Below are positions 1 to 8,246 of a stretch of DNA of 64,000 nt, piece by piece (the stretch's first letter is position 1; each line of letters begins with the position of its first letter). The stretch is from the NCBI RefSeq assembly GCF_006337165.1, contig NZ_CP040896.1, positions 2,232,001 through 2,296,000 of the forward strand, read 5' to 3'. The stretch is from Hymenobacter jejuensis (GTDB lineage Bacteria > Bacteroidota > Bacteroidia > Cytophagales > Hymenobacteraceae). The notes beneath the pieces were generated by a model, which saw only the letters and a list, made by a program, of their open reading frames with translations, was not told the origin of the DNA and ran no database searches. The translations under genes were made by a program, and so were the position numbers.

Positions 1-1715
1 CACAGGCCGCCGCCCTCCGTCCCGACCCACAACTGGCCGGCGTGGTCTTCGGCAATCGTGCGCACAAAGTCGGCGCTGATGGAGCGGGGCACCCGTTCGT
101 TGGCCCGGTACGCCCGAAAGCGCTCCGTAACCGGGTCAAACAAGCACAGCCCGCCGCCGCCGGTGCCCAACCACATCCGGCCCAAGTGATCCTGGAAAAT
201 CTTGTGCACGAAGTTGTTGCTCAGGCTGGACGGATTAGCAGGATCGTGTTGGTATGCGGTAAAGAGCCCCGTTTTGAAATCGTAGCGGTTGAGGCCGCCC
301 TCGGTACCTATCCACAAGTGCCCTTCCGTGTCTTCGCAGATGGACCGTATCGCATTGTCGCTGATGGTGTTGCGCTTGGTAGGGTCGTGGCGATAGTGCA
401 CAAAGCGCGTAGCGCCCGGCAGCAAGCAGTCGAGCCCTTGGCTTTGCGTGCCCACCCAAATACAGTCCTTGCGATCGACGTACACCACCCGGACGTAATC
501 GGCGCTAAGGCTGCCGGCGTCGTTGTCATCGTGGCGAAACTGGCGGCGCTGCCCGGTTTTGGGGTCGTAGCAGATCAGGCCTTCGTCGCCGGTGCCCACC
601 CAGGCCCGCCCCGCCGCGTCTTCGCCCACGGCCCACACGGGGGTTGCGCCCTTGGTGCTCACGGGCAACGTGGTAAAGCTGCTGGGCTGCGCCTCGAAGC
701 TGCTGACGCCGTTTTCGGTGCACACCCACAGCAAGCCGGTGCGGTCTTGGCCCAGGGCGTGCACATTGTTGTTGGGTAAGCTATGCATCTGCCCCGGTTG
801 GTGGCGGTAGCTGGTGAAAGTACCCGTGGCGCGCTCGTAATAGCCCAGGCCGTTGGTGGTACCCACCCACAGGTTTTGTTTCTGATCGAGGAGCAGCGCC
901 CGCACTTTGTCGTCGGGCAGGCTGCCGGGACGGTCGCTTTCGCGAAATACCCGCACCGACTCGGTACCGGGGCCTAAGTAGCGCAGGCCATCGGCTTCGG
1001 TGCCCACCCAAAAGCCGCCGCGCCGGTCGGCGCACAGTGCCGTAATGGCGCTGGTGGGTTGCCAGCGGGCTTCGGGCTCCAGCAGGCCTGCGTGCTCGTT
1101 GAGCCAGCACAGGCGCCCTTCGCCGGTACCCACCCAGAGGGCGCCGGCGGGCGTTTGGGCGATGGTGCGCACGGCGTTGCGGCGGGCGTTGGCGGGCAAG
1201 GCGGAAGCCTGTCGGAAGAGGCGAAACCGGTTGGTGGAAGGCTCGTACAGGCTCAGCCCTTCTTCCGTGCCCACCCAAATGCGGCCCGCACGGTCGCAGA
1301 AAACCACCTGAATGAAGTTGCTTACCAAGCTGCCCACCGTCGGGCTCGCCTGAAACCGCTGAAACTGATTCGTTAGGGGATTGTAGCGGCAAAGGCCCTT
1401 GCTGCCCGTGGCCACCCACAGCTGGCCCGAGTGGTCTTCGGCCAGCGAGATCACAAAGTTGCGGCTGAGCGAAGTCGGTCGTTTGGGGTCGTTGCGAAAG
1501 ACCCACACATTGCTGCCGTCGTAGCGGTTGAGGCCATCGCGCGAACCCAGCCACAGAAAGCCGCGGCGGTCCTGCAACACGGTATACACGCTGTTCTCGG
1601 CCAAGCCGTCGGTGGTGGTCAGCGTGCGGAAGGTCAGGGTCGGGGTAGGCTGCGCCAGGGCCGCCGGACTACTCCAGCCCGCCAGTAATGTACCAAGCCA
1701 CAACAGCCTGAGCAA
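1..1715 (-). CDS. Two-component regulator propeller sensor protein (5' part; runs off the left edge)
   Basis: A long open frame reads leftwards off the window and shows about 571 residues. After a hydrophobic leader ending near ALAQ come at least twelve repeats of roughly 45-50 residues, each with a W-(V/I/L)-G-T-x-x-G-L core (WLGSRDGL, WVGTEEGL, WIGTEGGL and so on). This is the reg_prop repeat that builds the two seven-bladed propellers of Bacteroidota hybrid two-component sensors, so a Y_Y_Y domain and a kinase or DNA-binding output should follow outside the window. No ATG lies in frame after the upstream stop. I chose a TTG at 1713-1715 because it gives a clean signal peptide (start MLRLLWLG). 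ATT at 1734-1736 is a less likely alternative. In xylan loci such proteins often sense released oligosaccharides in the periplasm, but this one points away from the locus, so a link is only inference. Confidence 0.85.
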   Translation of the reverse strand, partial: MLRLLWLGTLLAGWSSPAALAQPTPTLTFRTLTTTDGLAENSVYTVLQDRRGFLWLGSRDGLNRYDGSNVWVFRNDPKRPTSLSRNFVISLAEDHSGQLWVATGSKGLCRYNPLTNQFQRFQASPTVGSLVSNFIQVVFCDRAGRIWVGTEEGLSLYEPSTNRFRLFRQASALPANARRNAVRTIAQTPAGALWVGTGEGRLCWLNEHAGLLEPEARWQPTSAITALCADRRGGFWVGTEADGLRYLGPGTESVRVFRESDRPGSLPDDKVRALLLDQKQNLWVGTTNGLGYYERATGTFTSYRHQPGQMHSLPNNNVHALGQDRTGLLWVCTENGVSSFEAQPSSFTTLPVSTKGATPVWAVGEDAAGRAWVGTGDEGLICYDPKTGQRRQFRHDDNDAGSLSADYVRVVYVDRKDCIWVGTQSQGLDCLLPGATRFVHYRHDPTKRNTISDNAIRSICEDTEGHLWIGTEGGLNRYDFKTGLFTAYQHDPANPSSLSNNFVHKIFQDHLGRMWLGTGGGGLCLFDPVTERFRAYRANERVPRSISADFVRTIAEDHAGQLWVGTEGGGL

Positions 1716-1873
1716 GAGGGTAAACGAATGGTTAATAGCGTCGGAAATAAGGGTGGAACGGTCAGATCGGCGGGCACTAAATCTGTATGAAGAGCGGGCG
1801 CGGCAAGCAGCCTAGTGCCGTGGTTACTTTCCGCCGTTGGCGAACTGAAAGCGCTGCTGTGCTCGAAAGCAGA

Positions 1874-2446
1874 TCAGTCCAGCCACTGCGTGATCATAGT
1901 TATAACGCTTTGATTGTCAGTGGTTTGCATGGGGTGTATTTTCCTCACGCGCAGCGAGCTGATTTCGTCGTTGTAGCCAACCCCAAACAGGGCCAGGTTG
2001 GCCACATCGTGACGCGACTGGTAGCTTGGGGCCGTGATTAGGGGCTTGCCCAAAAAGTTGCTGTCCCTGAAGAACTCAACCTGGTAGCCGTCTTTAATAT
2101 GGAAGGAACTGAGCTTGTCGTTGAAGTCTACGAAATTACCGTAGATGTCCTGCACGTGTTCCAGTTCGTTCAGGCCCCCGGCATCCCGAATGGCTACCAC
2201 AATACCAGTCGTATCGGCCGCGACGGGACCGTGGTTATAGCGCTCGTGCTCATACAGAACCACAGCATATTGATCCAGCGCAGCGGTCGTCGCACGGGCC
2301 CCGGCGGCCGAGTTAGCCTTTTCGGCCTCGCCCGCCGGGGCCCGTGCCGCGCCGCCCAAGGCGGCTGCTTGCTCGCCCGAGTTGGCGACGCAAGCACTCA
2401 CGCCGAAGCAAGCCACGGCATAAGTCAAAACTAAAAATGATCTCAT
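1874..2446 (-). CDS. Beta/gamma-crystallin fold lipoprotein
   Basis: A 190-residue predicted lipoprotein. The start at 2446 gives a short leader with a lipobox VSAC at residues 16-19; an upstream in-frame start would place 17 charged and polar residues before it. Residues 22-57 are an Ala/Gly-rich linker. From about residue 60 there is a beta/gamma-crystallin-like domain: YAVVLYEHERY opens one Greek key and YQVEFFRDSNF the next. Two copies of the calcium site (N/D)(N/D)xx(S/T)S are visible, NDKLSS at 109-114 and NDEISS at 159-164. In this family paired sites of this type bind two calcium ions and stabilise the fold. Its role is unknown; a surface or periplasmic calcium-dependent structural protein is a reasonable guess. 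A palindromic element lies about 73 bases upstream of the start. Confidence 0.75.
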   Translation of the reverse strand: MRSFLVLTYAVACFGVSACVANSGEQAAALGGAARAPAGEAEKANSAAGARATTAALDQYAVVLYEHERYNHGPVAADTTGIVVAIRDAGGLNELEHVQDIYGNFVDFNDKLSSFHIKDGYQVEFFRDSNFLGKPLITAPSYQSRHDVANLALFGVGYNDEISSLRVRKIHPMQTTDNQSVITMITQWLD

Positions 2447-2502
2447 AGCTGAAAGGCACAAGTACAATTGGGCATAATTCGACCAAAGTGAAATCAAATT
2501 GG

Positions 2503-2529
2503 TTTTATTATAAAAACCCTGATAATCAG
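2503..2529. repeat. Composite palindrome (TTTTATTATAAAA plus CTGATAATCAG)
   Basis: TTTTATTATAAAA at 2503-2515 is followed after three bases by CTGATAATCAG at 2519-2529. It lies between the phosphatase gene and the start of the crystallin-like gene, and belongs to the dispersed TTGATNATCAA family seen elsewhere in the window. Confidence 0.5.
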
Positions 2530-2574
2530 CTACATAATAGTTTTTTTCTCTCCCAAAAGCAAGCTGGTCGCCAA

Positions 2575-3237
2575 CTAGCGGCCGCGTTCGCTGTCGACGG
2601 CGTGGGTCGGGATCGAGAGGGTTTGAAGCAGTTCGCCCGTTGAGGAAATCCGGGCGCCCGTCAGGGTGCGGCCGTACACCGCGGCCGTATCAATATTGAG
2701 CGCGTTAGCTTCCGGGTCAAACAGGGGTTCACCGTCGAGGGTGGGAGTGTGGCCGATTACTTGCAGCTTACCGACGTTGCGCAACGGGCCGCGCCGCCAG
2801 AGCACGCCGTCGGCATTGGCTTCGCTCAGGGGGTTGGGCGTGTCGGCAAAGCCCGCGTGGCTGACCACCACATGGTCGTTTTGCCAGACAAGCGGGCGCT
2901 CCTGGATCCAGGCCAGATGCGGACCGAGCAGCTCAGGCTGTTTTTCGTACTGCTGCACAGTCAGGTTGCCGCCCCAGTTGAGCCACGTCGTCGGCCCGCC
3001 GATTTTGGTGTAGTGGCGAAGCATGCCCAGCTCGTGGTTGCCCTTCAGAAACACCGCTTGCTCCGGATGGTCGGCCGCCAGTTGCATGGCCAGCGCCACC
3101 GTTTCGGGCGAAAAGTTGCCCCGATCCATCAGGTCGCCGAGCTGGATCAGGAGTTCTTGCTGCGGCTGCCAGTGCTGCAACAGTTCCTGAAACGTGTGGT
3201 AACAGCCGTGTACATCCCCGATTACGAACAGATTCAT
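2575..3237 (-). CDS. PPP-family metallophosphoesterase (serine/threonine phosphatase or ApaH-like)
   Basis: A 220-residue cytoplasmic phosphoesterase with the full PPP signature: GDVHG at residues 7-11, GDLMDRG about 27 residues later, then GNHE. Later histidines in VVSHAG and VIGHTPT supply the remaining metal ligands. These Asp, His and Asn residues hold two metal ions that activate water. Bacterial members of this size remove phosphate from Ser/Thr/Tyr in proteins (PrpA/PrpE type) or cut diadenosine tetraphosphate; sequence alone does not decide which. The gene is monocistronic or the first of a pair with the crystallin-like lipoprotein. A near copy of the dispersed palindrome lies 48 bases upstream of its start. 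Confidence 0.85.
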   Translation of the reverse strand: MNLFVIGDVHGCYHTFQELLQHWQPQQELLIQLGDLMDRGNFSPETVALAMQLAADHPEQAVFLKGNHELGMLRHYTKIGGPTTWLNWGGNLTVQQYEKQPELLGPHLAWIQERPLVWQNDHVVVSHAGFADTPNPLSEANADGVLWRRGPLRNVGKLQVIGHTPTLDGEPLFDPEANALNIDTAAVYGRTLTGARISSTGELLQTLSIPTHAVDSERGR

Positions 3238-3284
3238 GGCAGCAAGTGAAGTCAGCTCAAATGAAAAGGAATACTATTAATTAA

Positions 3285-3295
3285 TTGATATTCAA
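3285..3295. repeat. Near copy of dispersed palindrome (TTGATATTCAA)
   Basis: One mismatch from TTGATNATCAA. It lies in the short AT-rich gap between the 3' end of the zinc-ribbon LacI gene and the start of the phosphatase gene. Confidence 0.4.
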
Positions 3296-3314
3296 ATGGA
3301 TACAATAATACTCT

Positions 3315-4493
3315 TTAGATGGTCAGCGTAAACTGCGAGCCTTTGCCTTTCAACGAAGATTGCCGAATCACTAGATCGCCTGAGATTACGAACGTTCGCG
3401 GCTGGAAATCTTCCTTCATGCGCACCTGCTCCAGAAACAAGCGCGCGGCCTGCTGCCCGATGCGGTAGGGGTGGAGGTTGACGGTCGTAAGCCCCGGCTC
3501 GATCATGCCGGCCAGAAATTCATCGCCGAAACCCACCACCGCAATTTCGTCGGGGATGCGGATGTGGCGCTGCTTCAGGGCCTGAATCAGGTCGAAGGCG
3601 TTGGTGTAGTTGATGGCGAAAATCGCGTCGGGCGGCTCGGGCAACGACAGCCACGTATCGAGTGCTGCCACCGCCGACTCGGTGCGGAAGTTGATGTGGA
3701 TGCGCCACTCGTCCCGAATCGGCAGGCCGTATTTCTGGAGGGCGCTGCGGTAGCCCGCAATGCGCTGACGGCTGATTAGCAGCGATTCGGGACCAGCCAG
3801 CACGGCAATGCGGCGGCAGCCTTCCTGAATCAGGTGCTCGGTCACGGCAAAGGCCCCGTCCCAGTCGTCGAGTATCACTTTGGCGCTGTTGAGCTCGTTG
3901 CAAACTCGGTCGAAGTGCACCACCGGAATACCTCGGCACGCCTCGGGCCGCACGTGGTCGAAGTTTTCGGTTTCGCGCGAGTGGCAGATCAGCAGCCCAT
4001 CGACGCGGCTGGCCACCAACGCCTGCACGTTGCTGACCTCCATCTGATACGATTCCTTTGACTGACAGATCATTACGCGGTACCCCGATTCGGCGGCCAC
4101 CTGCTGAATGCCGCTTACTGCCGTCGCGAAAAAGGGCCGCTCAATGTCGGGGATGAGTACACCAATGGTGTACGTTTCGCTGCTCTTGAGGCTCTGGGCC
4201 AACAAGTTAGGCTGGTAATCAAGCTGCCGGGCCACGTCCAGAATAACCTGCCGCGTGTTGGGGCTGATGTCGGAGTGCCCGTTCAGCGCCCGCGACACCG
4301 TCGACGAGGCCACGCCCACCGCCTTGGCCACATCACCGATGGTGGTTTGGTGACGTTTGCGCTCGGTGGTACGCTCGGTTTTTTCTTCCGTGAAATGATA
4401 ATCACAGGCTTTGCAGAAGAAGCGTTGCCGACCCCGAATGAAGCCCGCCCGCATCACATCATCGGCCAAGCCACACTTTACACACTTGATCAT
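3315..4493 (-). CDS. LacI-family regulator with N-terminal transposase-like zinc ribbon
   Basis: A 392-residue repressor-type regulator. Residues 1-34 form a zinc ribbon with C4-x2-C7 and C27-x2-C30, plus the G-R-Q-R-F-F-C pattern typical of the N-terminal zinc finger of IS1-type InsA proteins. A charged linker (EEKTERTTERKRHQ) leads to a LacI helix-turn-helix at about 50-70 (TTIGDVAKAVGVASSTVSRAL), the hinge YQPNLLAQSLK, and then a periplasmic-binding-protein effector domain to the C-terminus. Usual LacI proteins are about 330-345 residues, and the extra length is the ribbon. An earlier in-frame start would add 21 lysine-rich residues; I prefer the ATG at 4493, directly before the first cysteine pair. 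The gene diverges from mannonate dehydratase across a gap containing a perfect palindromic operator, so it probably controls the xylan/glucuronate genes and itself. The effector (glucuronate, xylose or a derivative) is unknown. Confidence 0.9.
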   Translation of the reverse strand: MIKCVKCGLADDVMRAGFIRGRQRFFCKACDYHFTEEKTERTTERKRHQTTIGDVAKAVGVASSTVSRALNGHSDISPNTRQVILDVARQLDYQPNLLAQSLKSSETYTIGVLIPDIERPFFATAVSGIQQVAAESGYRVMICQSKESYQMEVSNVQALVASRVDGLLICHSRETENFDHVRPEACRGIPVVHFDRVCNELNSAKVILDDWDGAFAVTEHLIQEGCRRIAVLAGPESLLISRQRIAGYRSALQKYGLPIRDEWRIHINFRTESAVAALDTWLSLPEPPDAIFAINYTNAFDLIQALKQRHIRIPDEIAVVGFGDEFLAGMIEPGLTTVNLHPYRIGQQAARLFLEQVRMKEDFQPRTFVISGDLVIRQSSLKGKGSQFTLTI

Positions 4494-4630
4494 AATAAAA
4501 TAGTATTTTTTGTCCAAAAAGCGTTTCCGGCCTGTAAATGCCCCCTTTAGCTTCATTACATTATTCGAAGATAATGTACTAAAAATTTTTTATGGGTTGC
4601 CAAAGCAAATTTACCTATCGGGAACGATTC

Positions 4631-4720
4631 CGGAAACGTTTCCGATCTTTTTGTTTCGAAAACAGCCTATTTACCCACTTTGCAAATAGTTTTTGATCGA
4701 TTTAGTTGTTTTATATTCGA
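4631..4720 (+). promoter_or_regulatory. LacI-type operator and promoter module, copy 1 (uxuA operon)
   Basis: This sits in the 326-base gap between the divergent LacI gene and uxuA. CGGAAACGTTTCCG at 4631-4644 is a perfect 14-base palindrome of LacI-operator type. It is followed by ATCTTTTTGTTT and, farther down, TATATTCG at 4712-4719, a one-mismatch fit to the -7 box TAnnTTTG. The stretch 4631-4730 aligns without gaps to 20313-20412 upstream of xylB: 31 of the first 40 positions match, and 22 of the 30 at 4691-4720. The operator lies well upstream of the putative -7 box, so activation or looping are possible as well as simple repression. Confidence 0.7.
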
Positions 4721-4819
4721 GAGTAAGTCAGCCGAACGCCCTGCTTTTTGATTTCGAGGCGCGTGAAGCACCCCACCCTCTTAGACTTGCAAAAAATTGT
4801 ACTTTTTCGTTGCGTAGAT

Positions 4820-6073
4820 ATGTTGTACACGATGCGCTGGTTCGGCCCCCACGACCCGGTTTCACTCTTCGACATTCGCCAAGCCGGCTGCTCCGGCGTT
4901 GTTACGGCCTTGCACCAGCTTCCGGTCGGGGCGGTGTGGTCGGTAGACGAGATTAAGACTCGCCAGCAACTCATCGAAGCCGACAACGAAAAGTACGCGC
5001 CTTTGCACTGGGCCGTGGTCGAGAGCCTGCCCGTGCACGAAGACATTAAGAAAGGCCTGCCCGCGCGCGCTACTTATATAGAGAACTACAAGCAGTCGCT
5101 GCGCAACCTGGCCGCCTGCGGCATCCAGACGGTGTGCTACAATTTCATGCCCGTGCTCGACTGGTCGCGTACTAACCTTAGCTACGAGATGCCCGACGGT
5201 TCGCGGGCGTTGCGGTTTGTGTGGCAGGACTTTGCGCTGTTTGACCTGTTCATTCTGAAGCGCCCCAATGCCGCTGCCGACTACGAAGCAGACGTGATTG
5301 AGGCCGCCCGGCAGCAGTTCGCCGCCATGACCGCCGAGCAAGTGGCCCAGCTTACCAACACCGTATTACTTGGCTTGCCGGGCTCGGAAGAGGCTTTTGA
5401 ACTGTCTGGCTTTCAAGGACTTCTGGATCAGTACGCAGCCATCGATAGCCAAGAACTACGACAGAATCTGTATCACTTTATGCGGGAAGTAGGGCCGGTG
5501 GCTCAGGAAGTAGGCGTGAATCTGTGCATTCACCCCGACGATCCGCCCTATCCGCTGCTCGGGCTGCCCCGTGTGGTGAGCACCGAAGCCGACTTAGTAG
5601 AATTAATGGAGACCTACGATGCGCCGGCCAACGGGATTACGTTTTGCACCGGATCGTTGGGGGTACGATCCGACAATGACTTGCCGGGCATGGTCCGGCG
5701 CCTGGGCCAGCGCATCCACTTCATCCACTTGCGGGCTACCAAGCGCGAAGCCAACCCCCGCAACTTCCACGAAGCCGACCACCTCGCCGGCGACGTAGAC
5801 ATGTATGCCGTGGTGCGCGAAATCGTGCAGGAAGAGCAACGCCGAGCCCAAGCGGGCTCCGGTGTAAGCCAACTACCAATGCGGCCCGATCACGGCCACC
5901 AGATGCTCGACGACCTCCACAAGAAAACCTATCCGGGTTATTCGGCCATCGGCCGGTTGCGCGGCTTAGCCGAATTGCGCGGGCTGGAATATGGCATCCG
6001 TGGTGCCTTGGCTGATGCTCGGCAACGCCTTGATAATCAAGCAGTTGTAAATAAAGAATCATTGACCTCGTGA
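4820..6073 (+). CDS. uxuA: Mannonate dehydratase
   Basis: A 417-residue cytoplasmic enzyme that removes water from D-mannonate to give 2-keto-3-deoxygluconate in hexuronate catabolism. Family features are the N-terminal MRWFGPHDPVSL, the substrate/metal region LCIHPDDPPYPLLG, the FCTGSLG segment, and the C-terminal RPDHGHQMLDD with a histidine metal ligand. I chose ATG 4820 because MLYTMRWFGP aligns with the normal UxuA start; an upstream in-frame start at 4748 would run through leader DNA. It is first in the operon controlled by the promoter module at 4631 and overlaps the GH67 gene by four bases (GTGA), which suggests translational coupling. It would act on glucuronate released by the two alpha-glucuronidases of the locus, once that is isomerised and reduced by enzymes that are partly outside this window. 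Confidence 0.95.
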   Translation: MLYTMRWFGPHDPVSLFDIRQAGCSGVVTALHQLPVGAVWSVDEIKTRQQLIEADNEKYAPLHWAVVESLPVHEDIKKGLPARATYIENYKQSLRNLAACGIQTVCYNFMPVLDWSRTNLSYEMPDGSRALRFVWQDFALFDLFILKRPNAAADYEADVIEAARQQFAAMTAEQVAQLTNTVLLGLPGSEEAFELSGFQGLLDQYAAIDSQELRQNLYHFMREVGPVAQEVGVNLCIHPDDPPYPLLGLPRVVSTEADLVELMETYDAPANGITFCTGSLGVRSDNDLPGMVRRLGQRIHFIHLRATKREANPRNFHEADHLAGDVDMYAVVREIVQEEQRRAQAGSGVSQLPMRPDHGHQMLDDLHKKTYPGYSAIGRLRGLAELRGLEYGIRGALADARQRLDNQAVVNKESLTS

Positions 6074-8211
6074 ATTCAACTTTCCGCATAAAACCGCTTC
6101 GGTATGTACTGGTGATGCTGCTTCTGCTGGTGGCGGCACACCACAGCATGGCCGACGACGGCTACCGGTTGTGGCTGAAGTACGACCTGATTCAGGACGC
6201 TGCCCAGCGCAAAGCCTACCTAAACGCCGCGAAATTCATCGCCGTGTCGGGCAATGGCCCCGTGCTGCAATCGGCGGCGCGCGAGTTGCAGCAGGGCCTC
6301 AAGGGGTTGCTGGGGCAAGCCGTACCGATGGCCAGCGCTCAGGGAAAAAGCGGCGGAATTATTCTAAGCGTTGAACCTACCGCAAACGATAGCGGTGGAG
6401 CTTTGGGTAAGGAAGGTTACCGGATCTCGACGGACAAGAACAACATCAAAATCACGGGCAAAACCGAGGCAGGCGTCTTGTATGGCGCGTTTGCTCTGCT
6501 GCGCCAGCTCCAGACTCGCCAGCCGCTCGAGAAGATTGCGCTGGCGAGCACGCCCAAGATTGAGTATCGCATGCTCAACCACTGGGATAATCCCGATGGC
6601 ACCGTCGAAAGAGGGTATGCCGGTTCGTCGATCTGGAAGTGGTACGAGCTGCCCGAACGCGTTGATCCGCGCTACCGTGACTACGCCCGTGCCAACGCCT
6701 CCATTGGTATTAACGGTGTGGTAATCAACAATGTAAACGCCAGCGCCCGCTACCTCACGGCCGAGTATTTGCAAAAAGTAGCTGCCGTCGCCAACGTCAT
6801 GCGGCCTTATGGCATTCGGGTGTACATGTCGGTGCTGTGGGCGGCGCCCAAAACCATCGGCGGCCTGACCACTTCCGACCCGCTCGACCCCAAAGTGCGC
6901 CAGTGGTGGACCGACCGTACCAACGACATCTACAAAGCCATTCCGGATTTTGGCGGCTTCCTGGTGAAGGCCAACTCCGAAGGCGAACCCGGCCCGCAAG
7001 ATTACGGCCGCAACCACGCCGACGGCGCCAACATGCTGGCCGAAGCCCTCGGCTCGCACGACGGCATCGTGATGTGGCGCGCCTTCGTATACAAGGCCAA
7101 TTCCAACGGCGACCGTTTCAAGGAGGCCTACGAAGAGTTCAAGCCACTGGACGGCAAGTTTGCCCCGAAGGTGCTGGTGCAGGTCAAGAACGGCCCGATT
7201 GATTTTCAGTCGCGCGAGCCGTTTCACCCGCTGTTTGGGGCCATGCCCAAGACGCCGTTGGTGCTCGAAGTACAAATCACGCAGGAGTACCTGGGCTTTG
7301 CCACTCACCTCGTATACGAAGCCCCGCTTTTCAAAGAGTGCTTAGATTCAGATACTTACTCCAAGGGAAAAGGCTCAACTGTTGCCAAAGTTGTCGATGG
7401 TACCGTCGATCAGCACCGCATCAGCGGCATTGCGGGCGTGGCCAACATTGGCTCCGACCGCAACTGGACGGGCCACCCCATGGGCCAGGCCAACTGGTAC
7501 GCCTTCGGGCGCTTGGCTTGGGATCACGAGCTATCGTCGCAGGCCATCGCTGAGGAGTGGACCCGGATGACCATCACGACGGAGCCCAAATCGGTGCGCA
7601 CCATCGCCGACCTGATGGTGAAGTCGCGCGACATTTATGTGCGCTACACCACGCCGCTGGGCCTGCACCACATCATGGGCGAAAGCGTGCATTACGGACC
7701 ACAGCCGTGGCTGGCCAAAGCCGGTCGCCCCGACTGGACGGCCGTCTATTACCACAAAGCCGATGCGCAAGGCCTTGGCTTCGACCGGACCGCAACCGGC
7801 AGCAACGCCCTCAGCTTATACGCCCCGGAAGTGCAGAAGCAATGGGGCAATCCGCAAACGTGTGCACTTGACTACCTGCTGTGGTTTCATCACGTGGGCT
7901 GGAAACAGCCGCTGAGCACGGGCCGCACCCTCTGGGACGAGCTGTGCTACCGCTACTACACCGGCACCGACTCGGTGACGTGGATGCAAAAACAATGGGC
8001 GCAGGTGAAGCCCAACGTCGATCCGGAGCTCTTCGCCAACGTGGAGGGCCGCTTGCAAAAGCAATACAAAGAAGCCGTGTGGTGGCGCGATGCCTGCGTG
8101 CTGTACTTCCAGACGCTGGCCCAGCAGCCCATCCCCAAGCCTTTCAGCCCGCCCACGCGCTCGCTGGACGAGGTGAAAAGTTTGGTAGAAATCTATCAGT
8201 TGCGTAAGTAA
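6070..8211 (+). CDS. GH67 alpha-glucuronidase, exported
   Basis: A 713-residue GH67 enzyme that releases (4-O-methyl)glucuronic acid from the non-reducing end of xylo-oligosaccharides. It starts at a GTG overlapping the uxuA stop. The first 29 residues form a signal peptide with hydrophobic core VLVMLLLLVAA and a likely cut after HHSMA, so the enzyme should be periplasmic. Catalytic candidates by family alignment are the acid E304 in NSEGEPG, and D378 (NGPIDF) and E406 (ITQEYLG). The 28-residue spacing of the last two equals that in characterised GH67 enzymes. Length is normal for the family. It complements the GH115 enzyme at 30 kb, which acts on internal side chains of the polymer, while GH67 finishes oligomers. 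Confidence 0.95.
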   Translation: MNSTFRIKPLRYVLVMLLLLVAAHHSMADDGYRLWLKYDLIQDAAQRKAYLNAAKFIAVSGNGPVLQSAARELQQGLKGLLGQAVPMASAQGKSGGIILSVEPTANDSGGALGKEGYRISTDKNNIKITGKTEAGVLYGAFALLRQLQTRQPLEKIALASTPKIEYRMLNHWDNPDGTVERGYAGSSIWKWYELPERVDPRYRDYARANASIGINGVVINNVNASARYLTAEYLQKVAAVANVMRPYGIRVYMSVLWAAPKTIGGLTTSDPLDPKVRQWWTDRTNDIYKAIPDFGGFLVKANSEGEPGPQDYGRNHADGANMLAEALGSHDGIVMWRAFVYKANSNGDRFKEAYEEFKPLDGKFAPKVLVQVKNGPIDFQSREPFHPLFGAMPKTPLVLEVQITQEYLGFATHLVYEAPLFKECLDSDTYSKGKGSTVAKVVDGTVDQHRISGIAGVANIGSDRNWTGHPMGQANWYAFGRLAWDHELSSQAIAEEWTRMTITTEPKSVRTIADLMVKSRDIYVRYTTPLGLHHIMGESVHYGPQPWLAKAGRPDWTAVYYHKADAQGLGFDRTATGSNALSLYAPEVQKQWGNPQTCALDYLLWFHHVGWKQPLSTGRTLWDELCYRYYTGTDSVTWMQKQWAQVKPNVDPELFANVEGRLQKQYKEAVWWRDACVLYFQTLAQQPIPKPFSPPTRSLDEVKSLVEIYQLRK

Positions 8212-8222
8212 TTGATAATCAA
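8212..8222. repeat. Dispersed palindrome TTGATAATCAA
   Basis: An exact copy directly after the GH67 stop codon and 24 bases before the SDR gene, in the context GTAATTGATAATCAAG. It is part of the dispersed family described under findings. Confidence 0.6.
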
Positions 8223-8246
8223 GTAATTATATAATACCCAAAAGTC

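Noticed and set aside
6030..6040. TTGATAATCAA near the 3' end of uxuA
   Set aside because: It is coding (LDNQ). It could still be read as DNA, but it is weaker evidence than the intergenic copies.
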